DNA from: an uncultured Sphingomonadales bacterium
Lineage (GTDB): Bacteria > Pseudomonadota > Alphaproteobacteria > Sphingomonadales > Sphingomonadaceae
Reading direction: 5' to 3'
NCBI GenBank assembly: GCA_903958285.1
Contig: CAJBSR010000572.1
Location: 1-16,193 of the forward strand
DNA length: 16,193 nt
Each line of letters starts with the position of its first letter. The stretch's first letter is position 1. Below the pieces are notes generated by a model. It did no database searches, was not told the origin of the DNA, and was given only the letters and a program-made list of their open reading frames with translations. Made by a program: the position numbers and the translations under genes. Positions 7,117-14,846 of the stretch are shown piece after piece.

Positions 7117-7131
7117 GATGGGGGGGAACCC

Positions 7132-7827
7132 CTACTCCATCCCCTGATATTTCAGCTCCAGATATCGGCTCTGTGTCGCGATGCGTTGCAGGTCGCCTGA
7201 GGCGATCTGTTCGCTCATCCGCTGGAGTTCGCTTTCCACAACATTGAGGCCTTCGACGAGCTGCTTGTCGGGGCTCATGCCATTCAGCCCGTCGCGCCGC
7301 AGGTGATCGGGCACGCGCAGATAGCCGTTGACGAGCTCGGGCAGTTCGTCCGCAATCAGGCGGCGGATTTCGAGCGCGGCGGGCTCCTTTTCATCCAGCG
7401 CCTGCAATTGCGGGGTCAGCTGTTCCAGCTTGACGCCGATGGAGTCGGCCAGTCTTTGGGCCGGTGGCGGCAAGGCGCGGCGTTGCCCGGCAAGCCAGAC
7501 CTCAGTGGTCAGTGGTAGCGACTTGAGTGGCGCTGTCGGCAGTCGTTCCGGGTCCACGCGCAAGCCGGCAGGAAGGATGACGGCGGCCAGCGCCAATCCA
7601 AAGAACAGCATGACGCTGAGCAAAAAGCCCATGATGCCAATCGGGCTGATGAGCATCGCAAAGGCAGGTACGCCGATGAGGAAGGCAAGCGACAGCCACA
7701 AGACGCGCTTGGCCTTGATCTTACCGCTGTTGACCAGGCGACGGATGGCCCGCTGCTGCAGGCGGGATTGGCCGCCATGTCGCTGGAGTGCGGCTTCTGC
7801 CCGGGCCAGAACGTCTTCGCTGCGCAT
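7132..7827 (-). CDS. XpaC-like two-helix membrane protein, partner of TelA
   Basis: A 231-residue protein. Residues 1-40 are basic and helical, two hydrophobic segments follow at about 42-60 and 64-86, then a cytoplasmic-looking helical domain with LPELVNGYLRVPDHLR (158-173) and a C-terminal helix full of Q, E and R. This matches the XpaC family (PF10112, named for 5-bromo-4-chloroindolyl phosphate hydrolysis), whose Bacillus member is also encoded next to a TelA homologue. The enzymatic name of that family is doubtful and I see no catalytic motif here. Its start lies nine bases after the telA stop, so the two are almost surely co-transcribed. The assignment rests on topology and neighbourhood more than on a signature. 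Confidence 0.65.
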   Translation of the reverse strand: MRSEDVLARAEAALQRHGGQSRLQQRAIRRLVNSGKIKAKRVLWLSLAFLIGVPAFAMLISPIGIMGFLLSVMLFFGLALAAVILPAGLRVDPERLPTAPLKSLPLTTEVWLAGQRRALPPPAQRLADSIGVKLEQLTPQLQALDEKEPAALEIRRLIADELPELVNGYLRVPDHLRRDGLNGMSPDKQLVEGLNVVESELQRMSEQIASGDLQRIATQSRYLELKYQGME

Positions 7828-7836
7828 CGCCGCCCC

Positions 7837-9033
7837 TTATTCGACCGGCGCGAAGGGATTGGGCGCGCTGGAGTCGATCGCGGCCTGCGCTTGTCCCTCA
7901 GCACGGGCGATATAGCCCTTGGACTTTTCGACTTCGTCTCCCAGAGTTTCGACAGTCGTCTTCATGGAGATCAGCGCCTTCGCCTTGAAGGTGTCGATCT
8001 GGTCCATCGTCAGATAGATGTTCTGGAAGGCGCGTTGCAACGTTTCGACCGGGATGGTCGAGCTCGCCGCCTGTTCGTGGATGCGCGCCGTCTGGTTCTT
8101 CAGCATTTCACCCGTGGAATCGATGATATTCGCGGTCGTCGTGTTGAGGGCGGTGATCTGATCCAGCACCAGCTTCTGCCCGACCAGCGCCTGCGCAACG
8201 GTGACAGCGGTCCGCAAAGCAGAGACGGTGGTGGTCGAGGCGCGGTCGACGCCCTTGATCAATTCGACATTGTTCTTCTTCACGAGATCAAGCGCGAGAT
8301 AGCCCTGCACCGTCACGGCCATTTGCGTGAGCAAATCCTGGGTGCGCTGGCGGGTGTAGAAGAGCGCGGTCTCGCGGATCGCCTTGGCCTTGGCGGGGTC
8401 ATTCATCTCAATGTCGGCGGCGCTCGTTTCCAGCTTGGTATCGAGGGCCTTGGACACAAGGATCATCTGTTCCAGCCGACCCATCGCCGCCCAGAGCGTC
8501 TGGCGCTCCACATCAATGGCGGCATTGTCCTTCAGCAGCTCATCCTTGCCCGACGCGAGGTGGGACAGGATGGAGGCGATATGCCCTTGGCTCGATTTGT
8601 AGCTGTCAAAATAATCGCGCAGCTTGCTGCCATAAGGGATGATCCCGAACAGCTTTTTGCGGGTGAACAGATCGTCCTTCTTGCCGGGGTCAAGGTCTTC
8701 AATCGTGCGGCGCAATTCGGCCAAGTTCGCGCCGACGGTTGAGTCCTGATCCATCGCGCGGACGGGCCGGTCGAGGAAGCGGTTGGACTGGCCCGCGGCA
8801 TCCGCAATTTCGCGGCGGCCCATGTTGACGAGCTGATCGACCTTCTTGCCAAACTCAGGCGAGTTGGCGTCCAGCACGACGAGTTCGGCAACAAAGGCCT
8901 CGGCCTTTTCTTCCAGTGCTGACTTCTTCGTGTCGTCAATCGGCACAAGCCCTGCCGCCTTTGCGGGCGCGACGACCGGCACCGGATCGGGCGCGGTCAA
9001 TGTGATTCCAGTGTCCTCGACAGTCGTTGCCAC
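7837..9033 (-). CDS. telA: TelA-family (toxic anion resistance) protein
   Basis: A mostly alpha-helical cytoplasmic protein of about 398 residues in the TelA family (PF05816), tied to tellurite and toxic-anion resistance in some bacteria and to envelope stress in others. Typical parts are the central KKLFGIIPYGSKLRDYFDSY and the later GQKLVLDQITALNTTTANII, followed by a long helix with TARIHEQAAS and a final IYLTMDQIDTFKAKALISM. A Pro/Val/Ala-rich N-terminus precedes the helical core. The frame is open back to 9165, but that would overlap the glycosidase gene. AAGGAG touches the ATG at 9039 with no spacing and lies six bases before the GTG at 9033, so I take the GTG as the start. The xpaC-like gene follows directly. 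The function in this host is unknown. Confidence 0.88.
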   Translation of the reverse strand: MATTVEDTGITLTAPDPVPVVAPAKAAGLVPIDDTKKSALEEKAEAFVAELVVLDANSPEFGKKVDQLVNMGRREIADAAGQSNRFLDRPVRAMDQDSTVGANLAELRRTIEDLDPGKKDDLFTRKKLFGIIPYGSKLRDYFDSYKSSQGHIASILSHLASGKDELLKDNAAIDVERQTLWAAMGRLEQMILVSKALDTKLETSAADIEMNDPAKAKAIRETALFYTRQRTQDLLTQMAVTVQGYLALDLVKKNNVELIKGVDRASTTTVSALRTAVTVAQALVGQKLVLDQITALNTTTANIIDSTGEMLKNQTARIHEQAASSTIPVETLQRAFQNIYLTMDQIDTFKAKALISMKTTVETLGDEVEKSKGYIARAEGQAQAAIDSSAPNPFAPVE

Positions 9034-9124
9034 GGGCATCTCCTTCAAATCTGCCCTATAGATGGAACGAAACACTGTATTATTCAAGTAGAACAGTTCG
9101 GCAAATATCCTAGAAACGTAGCGA

Positions 9125-11287
9125 TCAGGCGGCCCATGCCATTTCATTGTCGCGCGCATAGGCAAAGAGCGCTTGGTCGAGCGGGGGGAGCACCAGCCCG
9201 CGCGCGGTTGTCAGCGCCGTGCTGCGCGGGGGTGTTGAGGTCTCGGCGGTGATGCCTTGCGTGTCGAGCCGGGCATGGCGAGCTGCCGCGCGGGCCAGAT
9301 CGAACCAACTGATTTCGCAGGGGTTTGTGAGGTGCCAAAGCCCCTGTTCGCCATCAAGCAGGAGGTCGAGTGTGCCGTGCACAAGGTCCGGCACGTAGGT
9401 GGGAGACACGATCTCATGGGCGTTCGCCGTCACTGGCGTGCCCCGGTGGAGGCGATCTAGGATGGACCAAATGAAGTTGTGCCGGTCCCACGGCCCGAAA
9501 AAGGCGCTGGTGCGGATGATGAGGCCTTTGTCCCACGCCGCTGTAACAAGTTGCTCTGCCGCGTGCTTGCTCGACCCATAGGTGCACAGGGGATTCGCGG
9601 TGTCGCTTTCGAGATAAGGCCGCGCACCTTGGCCATCGAATACAAGATCAGAAGAGAAGGTGACGAAGGGCATATCCCGCGCGGCGCACGCTTGGGCGAG
9701 CCGTTCCGGCCCGGTCGCATTTTCAGCGAAACAGCGGTCATGCTCCTTGGCCGCATCGGCGACGCGAACAAAACCGGCGGCGTTGATGACCGCCCATGGA
9801 TTGAGATCGGCCATCGTCCGGTCGATGGCCGCTGCATCGGTGATGTCGAGGTCCGCCCGCGTTGTGGCAACGGCATGCAGCCCGCGCGCGTCGCAGATGC
9901 GGAGCAGCGCGCGGCCGAGCGTCCCGGTCGCGCCGGTGATGAGGATCGGTCTGGATGTGCGGGCGGGCAAATTTCGCGCCTTCAGCTTCCCTTCGCGAAG
10001 GAAGCGGGTGTCGCGCGCCCACCAGCCAGGTGTGTCGAGCACGGGATGGGCAAAGGCCCCGGACTGCGCGATCTCCAGCGCCGCTTTGGCGACCAGTGTC
10101 GGGCGCGGTTTTGGCCCGGTCATGTCGAACAGGCCGGGTTCAAAGACGCCGTCTTTGCGCGTCAGGAGTGAACACCAGTCCACCGCGCCAAAGACGGACC
10201 AAAGCGTCACCGCCCGCATGTCGACGCCCGCATCGCCCAACGAGCAGGCTGCTGCCCATATGTCGGTCAGCCACCGCAACTGCTCTTCGCGGGTGCAGCT
10301 GTTGTGCGCCTCCGTCACGGCGAGCGGGAGATGATAGCGGTCCCAGGCCTCTTTGAGGCGCGCTGCACAGCCCAGCTGCCCATCTGCCTCGGGAATGCGG
10401 ACGGCCTCAGTGTCGACATAGGCGAGCTGCCCGTTCCCACCCGCGGGCAGACCGGAATAGAGATGGCATCGCTCATCCAGAAAGCGGTCGCTCGTCAGAT
10501 AATGATTGATGCCGATGATGTCGGGCCGACCCATGCCGTCGCGGAGTTCGGAGAGACGCACCTCCGCAATCCCGGCCTCATGGAATGCAGCGGCCCAAGG
10601 ATGATCGGGCTGGATCCGCCCGGCCAGCAGATCGAGGCTCAACCAGCGGCGCTCATTTTCATAGGCGGCTTGGTAGGCGAGACGCCGGGTGGAGAAGGTC
10701 CGGCCCAAATCCTCCGTCTGGATCAATTGCGCGGTCGGAGTGATGGCGCGCACCGCCTGCATGGCCAGCGCCACGCCGCGACACTGGTTGAGGGTCGCGG
10801 CCAGAAAGGCGGCGGGGTCCTGCCGGTGCGGATACCAATGGCCGTACAGACAGGAAAACCGCGCGGTGGTCAGCGGTTCATTAACGGGCGTCCAGGCGTC
10901 AATCCACGGATAACGGGCGGCGGCTTTTGCGGCGAACGCGGCCAGCTTTTCGGGGAAGAGCGGATCGAGCAAATCGGTGTAATGCGGCCCGCTGCCATGG
11001 TGGACGAGGCCCGCAATCACGCGGATGCCCAAATCGCGCAACCGCGTTAGCCGCGCATCGTGCCAGCTCCAGTCACAGGCGTCAGGATTGTCCGGCGCAA
11101 TGCTTTCCCAGATAACGGGGTAGCGCAGCGTCTTGATGCCAAGGCCAGCGAGCAGGTCCAGATCCTCCGAGCGGTCTGCATGGCCCGTTTCAATCGCCTG
11201 ATTGCGCCAGCTGTCGCCGACGCGGACGACGCTACATTCCAGCCCGGCCCATAACTCCGGGCGGGCGGTCTTGTTCGGGCTTTGCAT
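9125..11287 (-). CDS. Fusion of a GH1-like glycosidase and an RmlD-like NAD(P)-dependent reductase
   Basis: A 720-residue two-domain protein. Residues about 10-405 form a glycoside hydrolase family 1-like barrel: LRYPVIWESIAP (54-65), the acid/base E137 in WTPVNEP, INHYLTSDRF, and the nucleophile E326 in LAVTEAHNS, so both catalytic glutamates are present. Residues about 446-720 are an extended short-chain dehydrogenase of the dTDP-4-dehydrorhamnose reductase type: the nucleotide motif G452-x2-G455-x2-G458 in ITGATGTLG, TFSSDLVFDG (543-552), and Y570-x3-K574 in YGSSKHAAE. There is no signal peptide, so it acts in the cytoplasm. The RBS-like GGAAAAAGG is in the 3' arm of a hairpin. The FNR gene ends 63 bases upstream. 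I see both folds clearly; substrate and purpose are unknown. Confidence 0.85.
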   Translation of the reverse strand: MQSPNKTARPELWAGLECSVVRVGDSWRNQAIETGHADRSEDLDLLAGLGIKTLRYPVIWESIAPDNPDACDWSWHDARLTRLRDLGIRVIAGLVHHGSGPHYTDLLDPLFPEKLAAFAAKAAARYPWIDAWTPVNEPLTTARFSCLYGHWYPHRQDPAAFLAATLNQCRGVALAMQAVRAITPTAQLIQTEDLGRTFSTRRLAYQAAYENERRWLSLDLLAGRIQPDHPWAAAFHEAGIAEVRLSELRDGMGRPDIIGINHYLTSDRFLDERCHLYSGLPAGGNGQLAYVDTEAVRIPEADGQLGCAARLKEAWDRYHLPLAVTEAHNSCTREEQLRWLTDIWAAACSLGDAGVDMRAVTLWSVFGAVDWCSLLTRKDGVFEPGLFDMTGPKPRPTLVAKAALEIAQSGAFAHPVLDTPGWWARDTRFLREGKLKARNLPARTSRPILITGATGTLGRALLRICDARGLHAVATTRADLDITDAAAIDRTMADLNPWAVINAAGFVRVADAAKEHDRCFAENATGPERLAQACAARDMPFVTFSSDLVFDGQGARPYLESDTANPLCTYGSSKHAAEQLVTAAWDKGLIIRTSAFFGPWDRHNFIWSILDRLHRGTPVTANAHEIVSPTYVPDLVHGTLDLLLDGEQGLWHLTNPCEISWFDLARAAARHARLDTQGITAETSTPPRSTALTTARGLVLPPLDQALFAYARDNEMAWAA

Positions 11288-11296
11288 GCAGCGACA

Positions 11297-11321
11297 CCTT
11301 TTTCCTGTTTCGGAAAAAAGG
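11297..11321 (-). promoter_or_regulatory. Hairpin holding the ribosome binding site of the fusion gene
   Basis: On the minus strand the leader reads CCTTTTTTCC, loop GAAACA, GGAAAAAGG, then nine bases to the ATG at 11287. The arms pair over nine positions with one extra base on the 5' side. The 3' arm contains the only purine-rich binding site before the start, so folding would hide it. No T-run follows, so it is not a terminator for the upstream FNR gene. Confidence 0.45.
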
Positions 11322-11350
11322 AAACCGCCTGAGGGCGCTGGGGGTTCCGC

Positions 11351-12658
11351 CTATCCTGTCGGGTGGGAAGCGGCGATCATGTCATCCACAGCAACAAACT
11401 TCTCGCGCGGTGCGCCATCGCGGGCGCGGGCGATCTCGGCCTTGTCGATATTTTGCCAGTCACGGAAGGTGACGATGTCCACCCCCCGGCCCTCAAGCAG
11501 GGCGTCCAGCGCCGGGCGGCCGAATTTGCCGCTGTTGCCGGTGATATCTTCAGCGATCAGATCGACAATGGCAAAGCCGTCCGGCCGGTTCGTCCCGATT
11601 GTCCCGCTGGGGCCTCTGCGCGCCCAGCCGACACAGTAAAGTCCGGGCAATATGCGCCCTTCATCATTGGCGAAGCGTCCTCTGCCATGTTCATAGGGGA
11701 CGCCTTCAATAGGCGGTGTCTGATAGCCGATACAGGCAACAACCAGACGGCAGGGAATGACATAGCGTTCACCCGTCGGCACCGAGCGCAGGTCCGCATC
11801 AAGGCGGGTCCGTTCCACGATCATGCGTTCGACGCGGCCTTCGCCTTCAAGCGCGACCGGCATCGCAAAGAAATCAAACTCCACGGCAATGTCTTTGGGG
11901 ACTTCGGCGTTGGCGGCGAACTCCCGAAGATGGGCCACGGACTTGCGCATGCCGGGCTCCAGCAGGGCATCGTCGCCCACCGGCGGCAGGTCGGCTGCGT
12001 CCACAATCGGTGTTGCCCGCTTCAGATGACCAAGCTCACCCAGTTCTTTAGGTGTCATGGCAATCTGGTGCGGTCCGCGCCGCCCTAGGAAGGTGATCCG
12101 GCGGATGCCCGAATGGTCGAGCTTATCCAGCGCATGGTCGACGATATCGGCGCCGTGAAACTCGTCACGCGTCTTGGAGAGGATGCGGGCGACATCCAGC
12201 GCGACATTGCCGTTCCCGACGATGACCGCACCCGGTCCTTCAATGTCAGGGTCTAGGTCTGCGAAATCGGGGTGGCCATTGTACCAGCCGACAAAGGCCG
12301 CTGAGCCGACCACGCCCGGCAGGTCTTCGCCGGGGACGCCGAGCTTGCGGTCATTGGGCGCGCCGGTCGCCAGTACCACGGCGTCGTAAAGCGACTGGAG
12401 TTCCTCAATGCTGACATCGCGGCCGACGGTGACATTGCCGACAAAGCGGACATTCTCGCTGAGGTTCACCGCCTCATAGCGCTTGGACACGCCCTTGATC
12501 GATTGATGGTCCGGTGCGACGCCGAAGCGGATCAGGCCATAGGGAACGGGCAGGCGGTCGATAATGTCGATACGGACGTCATCGCCAAACTTCTTCTGTG
12601 CAGCTTCGGCTGTGTAATATCCTGCCGGACCAGACCCCACCACCGCGATATGCCGCAT
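11351..12658 (-). CDS. Ferredoxin-NADP(+) reductase, adrenodoxin-reductase type
   Basis: A flavoprotein of 435 residues that moves electrons between NADPH and a ferredoxin, often supplying cytochrome P450s or other iron-sulfur systems. The FAD-binding loop is VGSGPAGYYTAEAA (7-20), with VPYGLIRFGVAPDH (38-51) typical of this type. The NADP loop is VIVGNGNVALDVARIL (145-160), with GRRGPHQIAMTPKEL (192-206). The C-terminal part has CVGWARRGPSGTIGTNRPDG, which positions FAD and NADP in adrenodoxin reductase and Mycobacterium FprA. GAGGAG lies eight bases before the ATG. It is not next to a ferredoxin or P450 gene, so its partner is elsewhere. Confidence 0.93.
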   Translation of the reverse strand: MRHIAVVGSGPAGYYTAEAAQKKFGDDVRIDIIDRLPVPYGLIRFGVAPDHQSIKGVSKRYEAVNLSENVRFVGNVTVGRDVSIEELQSLYDAVVLATGAPNDRKLGVPGEDLPGVVGSAAFVGWYNGHPDFADLDPDIEGPGAVIVGNGNVALDVARILSKTRDEFHGADIVDHALDKLDHSGIRRITFLGRRGPHQIAMTPKELGELGHLKRATPIVDAADLPPVGDDALLEPGMRKSVAHLREFAANAEVPKDIAVEFDFFAMPVALEGEGRVERMIVERTRLDADLRSVPTGERYVIPCRLVVACIGYQTPPIEGVPYEHGRGRFANDEGRILPGLYCVGWARRGPSGTIGTNRPDGFAIVDLIAEDITGNSGKFGRPALDALLEGRGVDIVTFRDWQNIDKAEIARARDGAPREKFVAVDDMIAASHPTG

Positions 12659-12692
12659 CCCGAACGCTCCTCACTTCTTCTTGTTTTCAAGG

Positions 12693-12720
12693 ATGCTAGC
12701 GAGGGCGAACAGGAGTGCAA
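12693..12720 (-). promoter_or_regulatory. Candidate promoter of the ferredoxin reductase gene
   Basis: On the minus strand TTGCAC (12720-12715) and TAGCAT (12698-12693) are separated by 16 bases, about 35 bases before the start of the reductase gene at 12658. The -35 matches three and the -10 four consensus positions. The 222-base gap from the upstream amidohydrolase, with a palindromic element in it, supports an independent promoter. This is a weak motif call. Confidence 0.3.
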
Positions 12721-12721
12721 G

Positions 12722-12740
12722 GGGGGAGTGGTGCTCCCCC
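12722..12740. repeat. GGGGGAG/CTCCCCC hairpin
   Basis: A perfect seven-base inverted repeat with loop TGGTG. It resembles the CCTCCCCC/GGGGGAGG hairpin at 22-40 in composition. It lies between the palindromic element copy B and the candidate promoter of the reductase gene. No T-run follows on the minus strand, so termination is unlikely. Confidence 0.5.
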
Positions 12741-12745
12741 TGCAT

Positions 12746-12832
12746 CCCGTTTGGGCTGAGCCTGTCGAAGCCCTGTCCTTCTTGTTTCGGTGAACAGGAA
12801 GGACAGCCCTTCGACAAACTCAGGGTGAGCGG
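12746..12832. repeat. 87-base palindromic intergenic element, copy B
   Basis: The left arm core CTGAGCCTGTCGAAG (12756-12770) faces CTTCGACAAACTCAG (12809-12823). Inside, CTGTCCTTC (12773-12781) pairs perfectly with GAAGGACAG (12798-12806) and TGTT with AACA, so the whole element can fold into one long hairpin. Its left part is almost identical to copy A (5276-5362). It lies 48 bases after the amidohydrolase stop and may help end or stabilise that transcript. Confidence 0.75.
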
Positions 12833-12880
12833 TTGAGGAGGTCTACCGATCAGCCCAAACGGCCTGAGCAATGGTGACCT

Positions 12881-14620
12881 CTACTCCGCGGCCAGCGCCA
12901 TCTCGGCTGTCTGCGGCCCGCGGATAACGATGCCGGGCGTCGCGCCCTGCATCACGCCTTCGCGGAAAGTGACCTGGCCCGATTTGATTGTGGCCACATA
13001 GCCGTCGGCCTTCTGCAGCAGACGCTTGCCGCCTGCGGGAAGGTCAAAAGCAAGCCAAGGTTTGCCGAGCTTGAGCCGGTCCATATCGATGACGTTGAGG
13101 TCGGCCAGCATGCCGGGCATCACGAGGCCGCGGTCGTGCAGGCCATAGAGGATGGCCGTATCGCGGCACTGGCGCTTGATCGCCACTTCCAGGCTGATAC
13201 GGGCCTTCTTCCGGTCACGCACCCAATGCTGGAGCATGAAGGTGGGGGAAGCCGCGTCGCAGATGGTGCCGCAATGTGCACCACCATCGGACAGCGAGTT
13301 CACCGTGTCGTCCGATGCCTGAAGGTCTTCGAGGAAGTCGAGATTGCCGTCGCGGTAGTTGAGGATGGGGAAGTAGATGAAGCCCTTGCCCTCATCCTTC
13401 ATCAGCAGGTCATAGCCATATTCAGCTGCCGACTGACCGGCTGCGGTCGCACGGGCGAGCACGCTTTCATCGGCTGTCGGCTCATAATTGAAGTCCGGGT
13501 CCATTTCGTAATGGGTGAACCAGCCATTGGCGACGATGTTGAGGAAGTCCGCAATGTCGCTTTCGGGCATGACCGACTCTTCGGCGATCATCTTTGCCTT
13601 GAAGGCCGGGTCCTTCAGCTTGGCGAGCTGCTGATCCCAAGGCAGGCCGTCAATTTCGGCCCAGGAAGGCTTGAAACGGAACGGGTGGACCGTGCCCTGC
13701 CAGGCCATGATGATGCCGTTGCCGCGCAGCGCGATCTGCGCGACGATGTTGGCGCCATTGTCATTCTGCGCGCGCATTTCGCTAATCTGTTCTTCGAGCG
13801 GCAGTTCCTTGGCGATCGACTGGAGGGCGGCGAAGGTGACGGGCAGGCCGGTCTCGCGGCTCAGCTGACCCATCCAGCCAAACTCATTCCATTCGCGGCG
13901 CATGTCTGACGCCATTTCGAACACGCCATAGCCGACGCGGCCCATGGCGCGGCCGATGGCGACGAGTTCTTCCGCCGTGGCCGTCGTGCCGGGGACGAGT
14001 TCGCCGTCGACCGACTTGTGCAACACGGTGCGTGAGGTGGAAAAGCCGAGCGCGCCGGCGCGGACGCCTTCTTCCACGATGCGCGACATTTCCGCGACGT
14101 CTTCGTCGGTGGGGATGGCACCGGGCTGTTCGCGGTCACCCAGCACATAAGCGCGCACGGCGCCGTGTGGCACGTGCGTGCCGACATCGACAGTGCGGGG
14201 CAGACGCTCCAGCGCGTCCAGATATTCGGGGAAGGTTTCCCAATCCCACTTCATGCCTTCAGCCAGCGCGGTGCCGGGGATGTCCTCCACGCCTTCCATC
14301 AGGCTGATCAGCCATTCATGACGGTCTGGACGCGCAGGCGCAAAGCCGACGCCGCAATTGCCCATGACGACCGTGGTCACGCCGTGCCAGCTGGAGGGCG
14401 CCATTTCCGCATCCCACGTGGCCTGGCCATCATAATGGGTGTGGACGTCCACAAAGCCGGGGGTGACGATCAGACCGGTCGCGTCGATCTCTTCGCGGCC
14501 CTGCGCGTCGACCTTGCCGACCAAGCTGATCAGGCCGCCATCGACCGCCACGTCCGCTGTAAAGGGCTTGCCGCCGCTGCCGTCGACGACTGTGCCGCCG
14601 CGAATGACCAGATCATGCAT
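12881..14620 (-). CDS. Amidohydrolase of the N-acyl-D-amino-acid deacylase family
   Basis: A 579-residue amidohydrolase-superfamily protein whose nearest named relatives hydrolyse N-acyl-D-amino acids. Residues 1-55 form the beta-sandwich start ([14 protein letters not shown]), and the barrel begins with [16 protein letters not shown], giving metal ligands H60 and H62. C89 in GNCGVGFAP matches the metal-bridging Cys of D-aminoacylase, and D445 in [10 protein letters not shown] is the catalytic Asp. The sandwich returns at [15 protein letters not shown] (498-512). The positions where D-aminoacylase has two further metal-binding histidines read [11 protein letters not shown] and VTFAALQSI, with no His. 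With that, and about 100 extra residues, it is probably a variant subfamily with another substrate. AGGAG is nine bases before the ATG. No signal peptide is seen. Confidence 0.85.
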   Translation of the reverse strand: MHDLVIRGGTVVDGSGGKPFTADVAVDGGLISLVGKVDAQGREEIDATGLIVTPGFVDVHTHYDGQATWDAEMAPSSWHGVTTVVMGNCGVGFAPARPDRHEWLISLMEGVEDIPGTALAEGMKWDWETFPEYLDALERLPRTVDVGTHVPHGAVRAYVLGDREQPGAIPTDEDVAEMSRIVEEGVRAGALGFSTSRTVLHKSVDGELVPGTTATAEELVAIGRAMGRVGYGVFEMASDMRREWNEFGWMGQLSRETGLPVTFAALQSIAKELPLEEQISEMRAQNDNGANIVAQIALRGNGIIMAWQGTVHPFRFKPSWAEIDGLPWDQQLAKLKDPAFKAKMIAEESVMPESDIADFLNIVANGWFTHYEMDPDFNYEPTADESVLARATAAGQSAAEYGYDLLMKDEGKGFIYFPILNYRDGNLDFLEDLQASDDTVNSLSDGGAHCGTICDAASPTFMLQHWVRDRKKARISLEVAIKRQCRDTAILYGLHDRGLVMPGMLADLNVIDMDRLKLGKPWLAFDLPAGGKRLLQKADGYVATIKSGQVTFREGVMQGATPGIVIRGPQTAEMALAAE

Positions 14621-14652
14621 GTTCCGACTCTCCTATGGTTTTGTCTTTGAAC

Positions 14653-14665
14653 GTGATGCTATCAC
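14653..14665. promoter_or_regulatory. Short dyad upstream of the amidohydrolase gene
   Basis: GTGAT (14653-14657), GCT, ATCAC (14661-14665) is a perfect five-base inverted repeat about 33 bases before the amidohydrolase start. Its position and size suit an operator. It is not a CRP site: the TGTGA and TCAC halves are five bases apart, not six. No regulator gene is next to it. Confidence 0.3.
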
Positions 14666-14719
14666 AAATTGACGTTTACGGAAGGGGTTTGGATCTGGGA
14701 CAGGTTGACGCTTTCACCC

Positions 14720-14728
14720 TGTGGATAA
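14720..14728 (-). promoter_or_regulatory. Consensus DnaA box
   Basis: TTATCCACA on the minus strand is an exact match to the strong DnaA-box consensus. It lies in the 226-base gap between the divergent amidohydrolase and PilZ genes. I saw no second box close by and no AT-rich unwinding stretch, so this is not an origin. At most it might titrate DnaA or tie one of these genes to the cell cycle. Confidence 0.4.
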
Positions 14729-14846
14729 CTCTTGACTCACATGCGTCTAAGACCCAGCTTCGCAACGCTGCCAAAGTGAGTCGCAAAAGTGACCAATTTG
14801 CGCAGTACGAGCGCTCCAAAGTGGGCGACGGGGATAAGGGTCGTAT

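Larger units (their letters stand above)
6676..7131. other. 456-base region with little coding content
   Basis: This gap separates the start of rpsF from the end of the xpaC-like gene. The first 160 bases must contain the rpsF promoter and leader, but I found no convincing -35/-10 pair. A possible 32-codon membrane ORF runs at 6902-7000. From 7019 to 7116 there are two inverted copies of a 27-base palindrome. I see nothing else supported. Confidence 0.6.

Noticed and set aside
7768..8742. Plus-strand open frame (324 codons) opposite telA
   Set aside because: Repetitive Arg/Gly/His-rich antisense product; telA on the other strand is a clear family member.
9034..9124. telA promoter (TTGAAT or AATAAT on the minus strand)
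   Set aside because: No pair of hexamers with an acceptable spacing could be built around the AT-rich stretch.
14653..14669. CRP-type site TGTGA/TCAC near the amidohydrolase
   Set aside because: The half-sites are five bases apart rather than six and the second half is incomplete.
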